The notes below the pieces were generated by a model, which searched no databases, was not told the origin of the DNA, and saw only the letters and a program-made list of their open reading frames with translations. Position numbers and translations under genes: made by a program. From positions 21,759 through 85,758 of the forward strand of contig NZ_JAJAUY010000011.1 in the NCBI RefSeq assembly GCF_020532625.1: a DNA stretch of 64,000 nt, read 5' to 3'. Source of the stretch: Streptomyces antimicrobicus (GTDB taxonomy: Bacteria; Actinomycetota; Actinomycetes; Streptomycetales; Streptomycetaceae). Below are positions 1-8,896 of the stretch, in pieces (position 1 is the stretch's first letter; every line of letters starts with the position of its first letter).

Positions 1-650
1 GAGGCGTTGCGGGTGCGCTGGCCCTCGGGCAGGGCGGCGACGAAGAACCAGGTGTCGTAGCGGCGCGGCTCGAACTCGGGCGTGATCCAGCGCGCCCAGG
101 CGCCCAGCAGGTCGGAGCGGAGCAGCAGCCCGCGCCGCTCCAGGAACTGCGCGAAGGACAGCTCGCGGGCCACCAGCGCCTGCCGGTCGGCCTCCCAGTC
201 GTCGCCGGTGAGGTCCGAGACCAGGCTGCCGTCGGCGGAGCCGGCGAGCAGCACCCCGGCCTCCTCGTACGTCTCGCGCACGGCGCCGCACACGATGGCC
301 TGGGCGCTGGCGGTGTCCGTACCGAGCCGGTCCGCCCACTCCTCCAGGGTGGGGCCGGCCCAGCCGATGCGGTGGTCCTCGTCGCGCGGGTCGACCCCGC
401 CGCCCGGATAGGCGTACGCGCCGCCCGCGAAAGCCATGGAGGAGCGGCGGCGCAGCATGTGGACGGCCGGTCCGCCGGGGCCGTCGCGCAGCAGCATGAC
501 CGTGGCGGCGCGCCGGGGCTCGACCGGGGTGAGGGAGCCGTCCGCGAGCGCGCGGATCCGGTCCGGCCACTCCGGCGGGTACCACTGACCACCGGCCGTG
601 TGCCGAGCCGGAGCCTGCCCTGGGGACTGCGTCTGCCCGTTCGCTGCCAT
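1..650 (-). CDS. NUDIX hydrolase (C-terminus outside window)
   Basis: Reading the minus strand from the ATG at 650 gives a frame that stays open to the window edge, so the 3' end is missing. The protein begins MAANGQTQSPGQ. About residues 45-80 hold the first Nudix strand, with RAATVMLLRDG and a glycine-rich AYPGGGVDPRDED. The catalytic helix follows as RETYEEAGVL, which supplies the RExxEExGx core that binds the metal and hydrolyses nucleoside-diphosphate-linked substrates. A long insert separates the glycine motif from this helix, a layout known from the NUDT19/coenzyme A-type subfamily. The substrate is therefore uncertain; a CoA- or acyl-CoA-like diphosphate is one option. It is transcribed in the same direction as ridA, 224 bases downstream of that gene's stop. 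Confidence 0.8.
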   Translation of the reverse strand, partial: MAANGQTQSPGQAPARHTAGGQWYPPEWPDRIRALADGSLTPVEPRRAATVMLLRDGPGGPAVHMLRRRSSMAFAGGAYAYPGGGVDPRDEDHRIGWAGPTLEEWADRLGTDTASAQAIVCGAVRETYEEAGVLLAGSADGSLVSDLTGDDWEADRQALVARELSFAQFLERRGLLLRSDLLGAWARWITPEFEPRRYDTWFFVAALPEGQRTRNA

Positions 651-689
651 GGGCGGATGCTACGACCATCCGACTCGATGTTCGAGAGG

Positions 690-800
690 CGCTGGCCAGG
701 GGCGGTGGGCACGTCCCCCGAGGGGCCGTTCCCGGAGGGGCCGTTCCCCGGGGAGCCCGTTCCCGGAGGGGCCGTCCTCGGGCGAGCCGCGTTCCCCGCC
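690..800. repeat. Short GC-rich repeats between NUDIX gene and ridA
   Basis: The gap between the two minus-strand genes (651-874) holds imperfect copies of a roughly 15-base unit, ggaggggccgttccc, between about 715 and 780. The copies can pair with one another. No frame with good coding character was seen here. It may simply be a tandem expansion in the spacer. Confidence 0.4.
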
Positions 801-874
801 CGCCCCGAGGAGCGGACGGGCGCGGGATCCGCGCGGGGCGCGTCCGGGACGTGCCCGGACCGCGCCCGGATGCG

Positions 875-1345
875 TCAGGCCGAGGTGAGCTCGACCTGGA
901 TCTCGACCTCCACCGGCGCGTCCAGCGGCAGGACGGCGACGCCGACCGCGCTGCGGGCGTGCACGCCCTTGTCGCCGAGGACGGCGCCGAGCAGCTCGCT
1001 GGCGCCGTTGAGGACGGCCGGCTGGGCGGTGAAGTCGGGGGCCGAGGCGATGAAGCCCACCACCTTCACCACGCGGGCGATCCGGTCCAGGTCACCGACC
1101 ACGGACTTCACGGCGGCCAGGGCGTTCAGCGCGCAGGTCGCCGCCAGCTCCTTGGCCTGCTCCGGGGTCACCTCCGCGCCGACCTTGCCGGTCAGCGGCA
1201 GCTTGCCCTGCACCATCGGCAGCTGGCCGGCGGTGAAGACGTACGAACCCGAGCGCACGGCCGGCTGGTACGCGGCCAGCGGCGGGACGACCTCGGGCAG
1301 GGTCAGGCCCAGCTCGGCGAGCTTGGCCTCGACGGCGCCGCTCAT
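875..1345 (-). CDS. RidA family protein (YjgF/YER057c/UK114)
   Basis: The 156-residue protein starts at the ATG at 1345 (MSGAVEAKLAELG). RidA proteins form trimers and hydrolyse reactive enamine/imine intermediates released by PLP enzymes. Family signs are SGSYVFTAGQLP near residue 33, the central A-x-N-A-L-A-A-V helix (LNALAAVKSVVGDL), and the C-terminal HARSAVGVAVLPLDAPVEVEIQ-type strand with the conserved Arg that binds substrate carboxylate. At about 155 residues it matches the longer actinobacterial RidA branch. The start overlaps the stop of the upstream DUF4177 gene by four bases, so the two are probably translationally coupled. The exact substrate is not evident. Confidence 0.88.
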   Translation of the reverse strand: MSGAVEAKLAELGLTLPEVVPPLAAYQPAVRSGSYVFTAGQLPMVQGKLPLTGKVGAEVTPEQAKELAATCALNALAAVKSVVGDLDRIARVVKVVGFIASAPDFTAQPAVLNGASELLGAVLGDKGVHARSAVGVAVLPLDAPVEVEIQVELTSA

Positions 1346-1503
1346 GCCTTCTCCCGCTTGAGGTAGGCCACCAGCTGCTCGGGGTTGTTCGGGCCGGGCA
1401 CGACCTGGACGAGCTCCCAGCCGTCCTCGCCCCAGGTGTCCAGGATCTGCTTGGTGGCGTGGACCAGCAGCGGGACCGTCGCGTATTCGAACTTCTTGGT
1501 CAT
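1342..1503 (-). CDS. DUF4177-type small protein
   Basis: A 53-residue protein starting MTKKFEYATVPLL at the ATG at 1503. The central WGEDGWELVQVVPGP is the hallmark of the DUF4177 family, a small alpha/beta domain of unknown function that is common in actinobacteria and usually sits beside ridA and wblA-region genes. An in-frame upstream start at 1530 would add nine residues with little coding character, so the shorter start is preferred. Its stop overlaps the ridA start by four bases. It lies head to head with the first ArsA ATPase gene, 80 bases away, so the divergent promoters must lie within 1504-1583. Confidence 0.8.
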   Translation of the reverse strand: MTKKFEYATVPLLVHATKQILDTWGEDGWELVQVVPGPNNPEQLVAYLKREKA

Positions 1504-1583
1504 GGGAGCGAGCGTAGTGCCTGACGCCACGCGCCCATGCCCGCCCCGGACGCCCGGCCGTGCGGACCCAGTGGTTACGCTCG

Positions 1584-2567
1584 ATGGCTGTGAGCAGGCT
1601 CCAGGTGGTCAGCGGCAAGGGCGGAACCGGGAAGACCACGGTCGCCGCGGCACTCGCGCTCGCCCTCGCACGCGAGGGCAGGCGGACTCTACTGGTGGAG
1701 GTCGAGGGCAGGCAGGGCATCGCACAGCTCTTCGGTACGGAGGCGCTCCCCTACGAGGAGCGCAAGATCGCCGTCGCACCGGGCGGCGGGGAGGTCCACG
1801 CGCTCGCGATCGACGCGGAACGGGCGCTGCTGGACTACCTCCAGATGTTCTACAAGCTCGGTTCGGCCGGCCGGGCGCTCAAGAAGCTGGGCGCGATCGA
1901 CTTCGCGACCACCATCGCGCCCGGTCTGCGGGACGTGCTGCTGACCGGCAAGGCGTGCGAGGCGGTGCGGCGCAAGGACAAGGCCGGGCGGTTCGTCTAC
2001 GACCACGTGGTGATGGACGCGCCGCCGACCGGGCGGATCACCCGGTTCCTGAACGTCAACGACGAGGTGGCGGGGCTGGCCCGGTTCGGGCCGATCCACA
2101 ACCAGGCACAGGCGGTCATGAGCGTGCTGAAGTCGCCGCAGACCGCGGTCCACCTGGTGACGCTCCTGGAGGAGATGCCCGTCCAGGAGACCGCGGACGG
2201 CATCGCGGAACTGCGCGAGGCCGGGCTCCCGGTGGGCCGGGTGGTGGTGAACAAGGTCCGCCCGCACCACCTCGACGAGGAGACGCTGCGGGCCGCGGCC
2301 GGCGAGCGGCGCGGCGAGGTGGCCCAGGCCCTGGCTCGGGCGGGGCTCGGCGGCGCGCGCCGCGGGGGCTTGGCCGAACGGCTGGTCGACCCGCTGCTGG
2401 AGCAGGCCGCCGAGCACGCCGGGCGGGTGGAGCTGGAGCGCGAGCAGCGCGCCGTCCTGGCGGGCCTGGGCCTGCCGACGTACGAACTGCCCCTGCTGGG
2501 GGCGGGCATGGACCTGGCGGGGCTGTACGAACTGGCCACGGAGCTGCGGAAGCAGGGCGACGAGTGA
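1584..2567 (+). CDS. ArsA-family ATPase (first of pair)
   Basis: From the ATG at 1584 (MAVSRLQVV) the product is 327 residues. A GTG at 1560 would add eight. The deviant Walker A SGKGGTGKTT lies at residues 9-18 and the Walker B-like DHVVMDAPPTGR near 145. Both place it in the ArsA/Get3 branch of SIMIBI NTPases. There is no cysteine-rich metal site and no arsenic genes nearby, so an arsenite-pump role is not supported. Actinobacterial pairs of this kind lie beside wblA, and their function is unknown. Its TGA stop shares one base with the ATG of the second ATPase, so the two probably form a coupled heterodimer. Confidence 0.88.
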   Translation: MAVSRLQVVSGKGGTGKTTVAAALALALAREGRRTLLVEVEGRQGIAQLFGTEALPYEERKIAVAPGGGEVHALAIDAERALLDYLQMFYKLGSAGRALKKLGAIDFATTIAPGLRDVLLTGKACEAVRRKDKAGRFVYDHVVMDAPPTGRITRFLNVNDEVAGLARFGPIHNQAQAVMSVLKSPQTAVHLVTLLEEMPVQETADGIAELREAGLPVGRVVVNKVRPHHLDEETLRAAAGERRGEVAQALARAGLGGARRGGLAERLVDPLLEQAAEHAGRVELEREQRAVLAGLGLPTYELPLLGAGMDLAGLYELATELRKQGDE

Positions 2568-4087
2568 TGACCGCGGGGACGACGAGCACGAAGACGGGCA
2601 CGGGGACGGGCGCGGCGACGGGCGCGGGCGCGGCGGCGGGCGCGGCGGCGAGTACGCGGACCGGCACGGGCGAGCCCGGTGGCCGGACGGCCGTCGGGAC
2701 CGCGCCGCGGCTGGCGGTGGACGCGCTGCTGGACGATCCGGGGACCCGGATCATCGTCTGCTGCGGCGCCGGCGGGGTCGGCAAGACCACGACGGCCGCG
2801 GCGCTCGGGGTGCGGGCCGCCGAACGGGGGCGGAAGGTGGTCGTGCTGACGATCGACCCGGCCCGGCGGCTGGCGCAGTCGATGGGCATCGACTCGCTCG
2901 ACAACACGCCGCGGCGGGTGACGGGCATCGAGGGCGGCGGCGCGGACGCCGGCACCGACGCGGACGGCGCCGAGGCGGGCGGCACGGGCACGGGCGCCAC
3001 GGGTGGGGGCGGCGGCGAGTTGCACGCCATGATGCTCGACATGAAGCGGACCTTCGACGAGATCGTCGAGGCGCACGCGGACGCCGAGCGGGCCCGGGCC
3101 ATCCTCGCGAACCCCTTCTACCAGTCCCTGTCGGCCGGTTTCGCGGGCACGCAGGAGTACATGGCGATGGAGAAGCTCGGGCAGCTGCGGGCCCGTGACG
3201 ACTGGGACCTGATCGTCGTGGACACCCCGCCCAGCCGCTCCGCGCTGGACTTCCTGGACGCGCCCAAGCGCCTGGGGTCGTTCCTGGACGGCACGTTCAT
3301 CCGGGTGCTGATGGCGCCGGCGAAGGTGGGCGGCCGGGCCGGGATGAAGTTCCTCAACGTCGGCATGTCGATGATGACCGGCACGCTCAGCAAGCTGATG
3401 GGGGCCTCGCTGCTGAAGGACGTGCAGACGTTCGTGGCGGCGATGGACACGATGTTCGGCGGCTTCCGCACCCGCGCCGACGCGACGTACCGGCTGCTCC
3501 AGGCGCCGGGGACGGCCTTCCTCGTGGTCGCGGCGCCCGAGCCGGACGCGCTGCGCGAGGCGGCGTACTTCGTGGAGCGGCTGGCCGCGGACCGGATGCC
3601 GCTGGCGGGGCTGGTGCTGAACCGGGTGCACGGCAGCGGTGCCGACCAGCTCTCGGCGGAGCGGGCACTGGCCGCCGCAGAGAATCTTGAAGAGGGCGGC
3701 ATTGTGGATCAGGGGCCCGGGAAACATGGACTTCGTGACCCCGACGCGGGCCCTCCCCCGCACGCGGACGAGGTCACGGCCGAGGGAACCACGGGGGCAC
3801 GGACCACGGCCCACGAGACCACGGCCGACGCGACCACGGCGGCACGGACCACCGAGACCACGGCCGACGACATGACGGCCGACGGGATCACGGCCGACGA
3901 GATCACCGCAGGACTGCTCCGCCTGCACGCCGAGCGCATGCAGGTCATCGCGCGTGAGCAGCGCACGCGCGACCGCTTCACGTCACTGCATCCTGACGTG
4001 CCGGTGACGGAAGTGGCGGCCCTGCCCGGCGATGTGCACGACCTCGCCGGGCTGCGGGCCATCGGGGTACGCCTCGCCACGGGGTGA
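2567..4087 (+). CDS. ArsA-family ATPase (second of pair), with low-complexity inserts
   Basis: The 506-residue product starts MTAGTTSTKTGTG at the ATG overlapping the previous stop. About 45 residues of Gly/Thr/Ala repeats precede the ATPase core. Walker A is CCGAGGVGKTTTA near residue 65, switch I is LTIDPARRLAQSMG, and DLIVVDTPPSRSALDFLD is the Walker B/switch II segment. Two low-complexity inserts interrupt the fold: a Gly/Ala/Asp stretch near residues 124-148, and a Thr/Ala stretch with TTADATT- and TADGITADE-like units near residues 400-445. The C-terminal helical domain is intact. The inserts make it longer than a usual ArsA subunit of about 450 residues. It is likely the partner of the upstream ATPase, and the substrate is unknown. 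Confidence 0.87.
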   Translation: MTAGTTSTKTGTGTGAATGAGAAAGAAASTRTGTGEPGGRTAVGTAPRLAVDALLDDPGTRIIVCCGAGGVGKTTTAAALGVRAAERGRKVVVLTIDPARRLAQSMGIDSLDNTPRRVTGIEGGGADAGTDADGAEAGGTGTGATGGGGGELHAMMLDMKRTFDEIVEAHADAERARAILANPFYQSLSAGFAGTQEYMAMEKLGQLRARDDWDLIVVDTPPSRSALDFLDAPKRLGSFLDGTFIRVLMAPAKVGGRAGMKFLNVGMSMMTGTLSKLMGASLLKDVQTFVAAMDTMFGGFRTRADATYRLLQAPGTAFLVVAAPEPDALREAAYFVERLAADRMPLAGLVLNRVHGSGADQLSAERALAAAENLEEGGIVDQGPGKHGLRDPDAGPPPHADEVTAEGTTGARTTAHETTADATTAARTTETTADDMTADGITADEITAGLLRLHAERMQVIAREQRTRDRFTSLHPDVPVTEVAALPGDVHDLAGLRAIGVRLATG

Positions 4088-4153
4088 ACCACGCGTTCCG
4101 CGTTCCGCGTCGTGCTGGCGCGCGGGACGCGGCGTGGTCACCGTTCCGGCCGC

Positions 4154-4504
4154 CTACCCGGCGGCCGCGTACGTCTCGTACGGAACGTCAACTTCCGTAT
4201 CGACGTCCACGGAGAGGATGCCCGTACTGCGTTCGTACTCCGTGCGGGCGGTTTCGAGCAGCCGCCGCCACGAGGTGACGGTGGGGCGCCTGCGCAGCAG
4301 CGCACGGCGTTCCCGCTCGGTCATTCCGCCCCACACGCCGAACTCGACACGATTGTCGAGCGCGTCCGCCAAGCATTCGGTCCGCACCGGACATCCGGTG
4401 CACACCGCCTTGGCCCTGTTCTGTGCCGCTCCTTGAACGAACAGTTCATCCGGATCGGTAGTGCGGCAGGCTGCCTGCGCACTCCAGTCGGTTACCCAGC
4501 CCAT
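4154..4504 (-). CDS. wblA: WhiB-like transcriptional regulator WblA
   Basis: A 116-residue WhiB-like protein starting MGWVTDWSAQAAC. Four cysteines at 13, 35, 38 and 44 form the pattern that binds a [4Fe-4S] cluster, and GVWGG at about 56-60 is the WhiB turn. The basic tail RERRALLRRRP follows. Sequence and setting (ArsA-like pair on one side, class A penicillin-binding protein on the other) match WblA, a developmental regulator that in studied streptomycetes promotes sporulation and represses antibiotic production. A start at 4561 is possible, but it lacks conservation and would add 19 residues. A GGAGAGG sequence about 11 bases before the ATG favours the chosen start. A long leader is likely. 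Confidence 0.92.
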   Translation of the reverse strand: MGWVTDWSAQAACRTTDPDELFVQGAAQNRAKAVCTGCPVRTECLADALDNRVEFGVWGGMTERERRALLRRRPTVTSWRRLLETARTEYERSTGILSVDVDTEVDVPYETYAAAG

Positions 4505-4890
4505 CCCGGCGCCGTCCTCTCCCGAATCGAGGCTCCCCCACGGCGGCAGCGGCATATTCACCGCTGCCAGTTGAGGACGTTACGGAAGGCGAGGACGGTG
4601 CAACACCCCCGACGGGCCCAATCTTGGATGGTCCGAACGGACTATGGGTAAGCGGCAGATCACCCGACGGAGTGATCCGGCGACATGCCCGACCATTCCG
4701 GCAATTCGGGTGTAATCACCGGGACCCGTTCCCTGCGGCCGACAAGAATCGGACATGAGTCCACCCCATTCGGGAAGGGTGAAAATCAAGCCGAGGGGTT
4801 GATGTCGCACCGCACTGCTGTGACAGTTGGGAGCAGCTTAGGCCAAGGCATATACGTCTGTCCGGCGAATGAGAACGTAGGCTGCCCTCC
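4505..4890. other. Divergent control region between wblA and the PBP gene
   Basis: These 386 bases separate two divergent starts and contain no convincing gene. AT content is higher than in neighbouring DNA, as expected for promoters. wblA genes normally have long untranslated leaders, so the wblA promoter may lie well inside this stretch, though none could be assigned. A possible promoter for the PBP gene is listed separately. No riboswitch-like fold was recognised by eye. Confidence 0.5.
4827..4856 (+). promoter_or_regulatory. Possible promoter for PBP gene
   Basis: TTGGGA at 4827-4832 and TATACG at 4851-4856 are separated by 18 bases and lie 35 bases before the PBP start. The hexamers are a partial match to the vegetative sigma consensus. 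This is an inference from spacing and AT content only. Confidence 0.3.
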
Positions 4891-7194
4891 ATGGGAAAGA
4901 AGCGCTCGGGCGCAGGGCTCTCGGGGAGCCATCAGGCCGCCAAGTTCCTCGGAGTGTCCGTTCTCGCAGGAGTCGTGCTCGCCGGCCTGGCCATTCCGGC
5001 CGCCGGCGCCTTCGGTCTGGCGGCCAAGGGCACGGTCGAGGGTTTCGACGAGATCCCGGCCAATCTCAAGACTCCGCCGCTCAGCCAGCGCACCACGATC
5101 CTGGACGCCGAGGGTGGCTTGATCGCCACCGTCTACTCGCGCGACCGGCAGGTGGTGCCGCTGACCGCCATCTCTCCGTACATGCAGAAGGCGATCGTCG
5201 CGATCGAGGACTCCCGGTTCTACGAGCACGGCGCCGTCGACCTCAAGGGCATCCTGCGCGCGGTCAACCGCAACGCGCAGGAGGGCAGCGCCGCGCAGGG
5301 CGCGTCCACCCTGACCCAGCAGTACGTCAAGAACGTCTTCGTCGAGGAGGCGGGCGACGACGAGAGCAAGGTGCGCGAGGCGCAGGAGAAGAGCCTCGGC
5401 CGCAAGGTCCGCGAGCTGAAGTACGCGATCCAGGTCGAGGAGGAGCTCGGGAAGAAGAAGATCCTCGAGAACTACCTCAACATCACCTACTTCGGGCAGC
5501 AGGCCTACGGCATCGAGTCCGCCTCGCAGCGCTACTTCAGCAAGCCCGCCAAGGACCTGACCCTGGAGGAGTCCGCGCTGCTGGCCGGCGTCGTGCAGTC
5601 GCCGAGCCGGTACGACCCGGTCAACGACTCCGCCGAGGCCATGAAGCGGCGCAACGTCGTCCTGCAGCGCATGGCCGACGTCAAGGACATCTCGCAGGCC
5701 GAGGCCGACGAGGCGAAGAAGAGGCCGATCCAGCTCAAGGTGACCCGGCCCAAGAACGGCTGCATCACCGCGGTCAAGGGCGCCGGCTTCTTCTGCGACT
5801 ACGTGCGCAACACGTTCCTGACCGACCCGGTCTTCGGCAAGACCCGCGAGGAGCGGGGCCGCCTGTGGAACCAGGGCGGTCTGACCATCCGCACCACGCT
5901 GGACCCGAAGGCCCAGGACTCCGTCAACGAGTCGATCAAGGACCACGTCGACCAGGAGGACAAGGTCGCCACCGCCGTGACCCTGGTCCAGCCGGGCACC
6001 GGCCGGGTCCTCGGCATGGGCCAGTCCAAGCCGTACGGCTTCGGCAAGAACGAGACGCAGATCAACTACTCGGTCGACAAGCGGATGGGCGGCTCGAACT
6101 TCGGCTTCCCGACCGGCTCGACCTTCAAGCCGTTCGTGGCCGCCGCCGCCATCGAGCAGGGCATCCCGGCGACCAAGGTCTACCAGTCGCCGTTCGAGAT
6201 GGACTACCCGAGCCCGGTGCAGACCTGCAACGGCACCTGGGTCAACAACAGCTTCCCGCGCGACCACGTGGAGAACGAGAAGGCCTCCGAGGTCGGCCCG
6301 TACGGCATGCGGGACGCCATGGCGATGTCCGTCAACACCTACTTCGTGGAGATGATCTCCGAGGTGGGCCTGTGCCCGCTGACGCAGCTGACCACCAAGC
6401 TCGGCGTCATCCCGGCCGACGGCACCAAGCTCAAGGAGGTGCCCTCGATCGCGCTGGGCACCGAGGGCATGTCGCCGCTGACCATGGCCAACGCGTACGC
6501 GACCTTCGCCAACCGGGGCGTGCACTGCACCCCGGTCGCCATCGAGTCGATCACCGACGCGCACGGCAAGGCGCTGCAGGTGCCGAAGTCCAGGTGCGAG
6601 CGGGTGATGACGGAGCGGACCGCCGACACCATCAACACGCTGCTGCTCGGTGTGGTCGACTCCGGCACGGGTGCCCAGGCGGGCCTCACCGACCGGCAGA
6701 GCGCGGGCAAGACCGGTACCACCGACGAGCGCTACAACGCCTGGTTCGTCGGCTACACCCCGAACATCTCGGGCGCGACCTGGCTCGGCTCGGGCGGCGC
6801 CAAGCAGGTGTCGATGGAGAACATCACCATCGGCGGCCAGTACTACGCCGAGGTCTGCGGTGGCTGCCTGCCCGGCCCGATCTGGAAGCAGGCCGTCACC
6901 GGCGCCCTGGCCGGCCACGAGGCGCTGACCTTCCAGACCGTCTACGTCGGTGACGGCGGCGCCGCGGGCGGCAGCCGCCCCGGCACCACCCAGCCGACCC
7001 GCCCGAACAAGCCCGGCAAGCCGAACCGGCCCGGCGACAACAAGCCCGGCGACACCCGCCCGGGCACGACCACCGGCGGCACCACCGGCGGGACGACGGG
7101 CGGGACGACCAACCCGTTCCCGGGGATCACCCTCGGGCCGGGCGGCGTGATCGGCGGCCCGACGGACGGGCGCGGCCCCGGCGGCCGGGACTGA
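4891..7194 (+). CDS. Class A penicillin-binding protein (transglycosylase/transpeptidase)
   Basis: A 767-residue bifunctional peptidoglycan synthase. A short cytoplasmic start (MGKKRSG) and one membrane helix at about 18-40 anchor it outside the membrane. The GT51 domain follows, with EDSRFYEHGAVD carrying catalytic Glu at about 106, then QGASTLTQQYVKN and a second Glu region. The transpeptidase domain has GSTFKP with nucleophile Ser410, the SVN triad at about 480-482 and KTGTTDE from Lys607. After the catalytic part comes a Pro/Gly/Thr-rich tail with repeated TTGGTTGGTTGG, probably an extended wall-spanning linker. The gene stands alone before a strong terminator. Its place next to wblA is conserved in Streptomyces as far as I know. 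Confidence 0.94.
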   Translation: MGKKRSGAGLSGSHQAAKFLGVSVLAGVVLAGLAIPAAGAFGLAAKGTVEGFDEIPANLKTPPLSQRTTILDAEGGLIATVYSRDRQVVPLTAISPYMQKAIVAIEDSRFYEHGAVDLKGILRAVNRNAQEGSAAQGASTLTQQYVKNVFVEEAGDDESKVREAQEKSLGRKVRELKYAIQVEEELGKKKILENYLNITYFGQQAYGIESASQRYFSKPAKDLTLEESALLAGVVQSPSRYDPVNDSAEAMKRRNVVLQRMADVKDISQAEADEAKKRPIQLKVTRPKNGCITAVKGAGFFCDYVRNTFLTDPVFGKTREERGRLWNQGGLTIRTTLDPKAQDSVNESIKDHVDQEDKVATAVTLVQPGTGRVLGMGQSKPYGFGKNETQINYSVDKRMGGSNFGFPTGSTFKPFVAAAAIEQGIPATKVYQSPFEMDYPSPVQTCNGTWVNNSFPRDHVENEKASEVGPYGMRDAMAMSVNTYFVEMISEVGLCPLTQLTTKLGVIPADGTKLKEVPSIALGTEGMSPLTMANAYATFANRGVHCTPVAIESITDAHGKALQVPKSRCERVMTERTADTINTLLLGVVDSGTGAQAGLTDRQSAGKTGTTDERYNAWFVGYTPNISGATWLGSGGAKQVSMENITIGGQYYAEVCGGCLPGPIWKQAVTGALAGHEALTFQTVYVGDGGAAGGSRPGTTQPTRPNKPGKPNRPGDNKPGDTRPGTTTGGTTGGTTGGTTNPFPGITLGPGGVIGGPTDGRGPGGRD

Positions 7195-7217
7195 GCCCCC
7201 GGACGGCGACGTGACGC

Positions 7218-7256
7218 GCGAAGGCCCCCGGTCGAGGATCGACCGGGGGCCTTCGC
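7218..7256. terminator. Strong bidirectional terminator
   Basis: A perfect 17-bp stem with a five-base loop (AGGAT) lies 24 bases after the PBP stop, and its outer arm is GCGAAGGCCCCCGG. It sits between convergent genes (PBP and the YqeY-like gene), so it can stop transcription from both sides. As usual in Streptomyces there is no long T tract. Confidence 0.85.
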
Positions 7257-7317
7257 ACATCGGTGCGCGGGCGGCGGGAGCGGCGGTCGGCCCGGGAGGC
7301 CCAGGAGCCGCGGCCGG

Positions 7318-7782
7318 CTAGGAGGCGAGGGCCTGCTTCACGGCGGCGGCGACGCGGCCGCCCTCGGCCAGTCCGGCCACCTTCGGGTTCACGATCTTCA
7401 TGACGGCGCCCATGGCCCGCGGCCCCTCGGCGCCGCCCGCCTTCGCCTCCGCGACGGCCTCCGCCACGATCGCGGCGAGCTCGTCGTCGCTGAGCTGCTT
7501 GGGCAGGTAGGCGTTCAGGACCTCACCCTCGGCGGTCTCGCGCTCGGCCTGCTCCGGACGGCCGCCCTGCGCGAAGGCTTCCGCGGCCTCGCGGCGCTTC
7601 TTCGCCTCCTTGGCGATCACCTTGAGGATCTCGTCGTCGGAGAGCACGCGCGCCTCGGTGCCCGCGACCTCCTCCTTGGAGATGGCGGTGAGGGTCAGCC
7701 GGAGCGTGGACGAGCGCAGCTCGTCGCGCGCCTTGATGGCGGTCGTGAGGTCTTCCTGGAGCTTGGCCTTGAGCGTGGTCAT
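7318..7782 (-). CDS. GatB/YqeY domain-containing protein
   Basis: A 154-residue protein starting MTTLKAKLQEDLTTAIKARD at the ATG at 7782. The DELRSSTLRLTLTAI helix and the VLNAYLPKQLSDDEL and GAVMKIVNPKVAGLAEG motifs define the YqeY family. Its C-terminal half resembles the tRNA-binding tail of the GatB amidotransferase subunit. The family is thought to bind tRNA or tRNA-like partners, but no reaction is established. The stop converges on the PBP terminator. The start lies 76 bases from the divergent metallophosphoesterase gene. An upstream extension to 7860 is open but would overlap that gene's start and shows no conserved character. Confidence 0.88.
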   Translation of the reverse strand: MTTLKAKLQEDLTTAIKARDELRSSTLRLTLTAISKEEVAGTEARVLSDDEILKVIAKEAKKRREAAEAFAQGGRPEQAERETAEGEVLNAYLPKQLSDDELAAIVAEAVAEAKAGGAEGPRAMGAVMKIVNPKVAGLAEGGRVAAAVKQALAS

Positions 7783-7858
7783 GACTTGAGTCTGCCAGGT
7801 GCGGCACGGCCCGCGCCCACTCGTTTTCCCGGTGTGCCGGGTCTGCGACCATGTCCCC

Positions 7859-8857
7859 ATGCGCGCGCGTTACGGAATCCCGCTCAAGGTCACCGCCGGA
7901 CTCGCGGCGGTGGGAGCCGCAGGAGTGGCGTACGCCGCCGGCTTCGAGGCGAGGTCCTTCCGGCTGCGCCGGGTGACGGTCCCGGTCCTCCCGCGCGGCA
8001 TGCGCCCGATCCGCCTCCTGCAGGTCTCCGACATCCACATGGTCCGCGGCCAGCGCAAGAAGCGCGCCTGGCTGCAGTCGCTGGCCGGGCTCCGGCCGGA
8101 CCTCGTGGTCAACACCGGCGACAACCTCTCCGACACCGAAGGCGTGCCGGAGCTGCTGGACGCGCTCGGCCCGCTGATGGACTTCCCCGGCGTCTACGTC
8201 TTCGGCTCGAACGACTACTACGGACCGCGGCTGCGCAACCCCGCCCGCTACCTGCTGGAGAAGGCCCAGGGCCGGCACGGCCTCAACGGGAACAAGCCGG
8301 TCGTCGGCGCGGTCCACAACCCGTGGGAGGACATCCGCGACGCCTTCGACGCGGCGGGCTGGCTGAACCTGACCAACACCCGGGCCCGGCTGAAGCTGCG
8401 CCACGCGGAGCTCGCCTTCACGGGCCTGGACGACCCCCACATCAAGCGGGACCGCTACGAGCAGGTGGCGGGCGGTCCGGAGCCGGACGCCGACTTCTCG
8501 ATGGGCGTGGTGCACGCCCCGTACCTGCGCAGCCTGGAGGCCTTCACGGCCGACGGCTACCCGCTGATCCTCGCCGGCCACACCCACGGCGGCCAGCTGT
8601 GCGTCCCCTTCTACGGCGCCCTGGTCACCAACTGCGACCTCGACACCGACCGCGTGAAGGGCCTGTCCACGCACGAGGCCCAGGGCAACCGCGCCTACCT
8701 CCACGTCTCGGCGGGCTGCGGCACGAACCGCTTCACCCCGGTCCGCTTCGCCTGCCCCCCGGAGGCCACCCTGCTGACCCTGACCCCGGCCGATCCCATG
8801 ATCACCGAGCCCCGCGAAAACCGGATTTCGTCTCTGCGCGCGGGTCCGCTAAAGTAA
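7859..8857 (+). CDS. Calcineurin-like metallophosphoesterase
   Basis: A 332-residue protein from the ATG at 7859 (MRARYGIPLKV). The N-terminal helix at about 9-28 (VTAGLAAVGAAGVAYAAG) is a likely membrane anchor or signal sequence. Metal-binding motifs in order are QVSDIHM, VNTGDNLSD, FGSNDYYG (in place of the usual GNHD), and LAGHTHGGQLCVP, followed by a conserved NRFTPVRFACPPE region. These fit the YkuE/YaeI-like membrane-associated phosphoesterase branch, some members of which act on lipid-linked phosphates, but the substrate here is unknown. The asparagine in GSND replaces the usual His-bearing version by one position, a variation common in this branch. Its end overlaps the presumed tRNA-Pro promoter. 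Confidence 0.88.
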   Translation: MRARYGIPLKVTAGLAAVGAAGVAYAAGFEARSFRLRRVTVPVLPRGMRPIRLLQVSDIHMVRGQRKKRAWLQSLAGLRPDLVVNTGDNLSDTEGVPELLDALGPLMDFPGVYVFGSNDYYGPRLRNPARYLLEKAQGRHGLNGNKPVVGAVHNPWEDIRDAFDAAGWLNLTNTRARLKLRHAELAFTGLDDPHIKRDRYEQVAGGPEPDADFSMGVVHAPYLRSLEAFTADGYPLILAGHTHGGQLCVPFYGALVTNCDLDTDRVKGLSTHEAQGNRAYLHVSAGCGTNRFTPVRFACPPEATLLTLTPADPMITEPRENRISSLRAGPLK

Positions 8858-8896
8858 TCGATGTCGCCAGGGCAGCAGGACCGCCGAAGCGACGAT

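Noticed and set aside
1560..2567. Arsenite pump ATPase annotation for the ArsA pair
   Set aside because: No metal-binding cysteines in the expected places and no arsB/arsR genes nearby. Only the ATPase family is supported.
4786..7260. Very long open frame antisense to the penicillin-binding protein gene
   Set aside because: It arises because high-GC codon use on the true strand leaves few stops on the other. The translation is low complexity and the sense gene has all family motifs.
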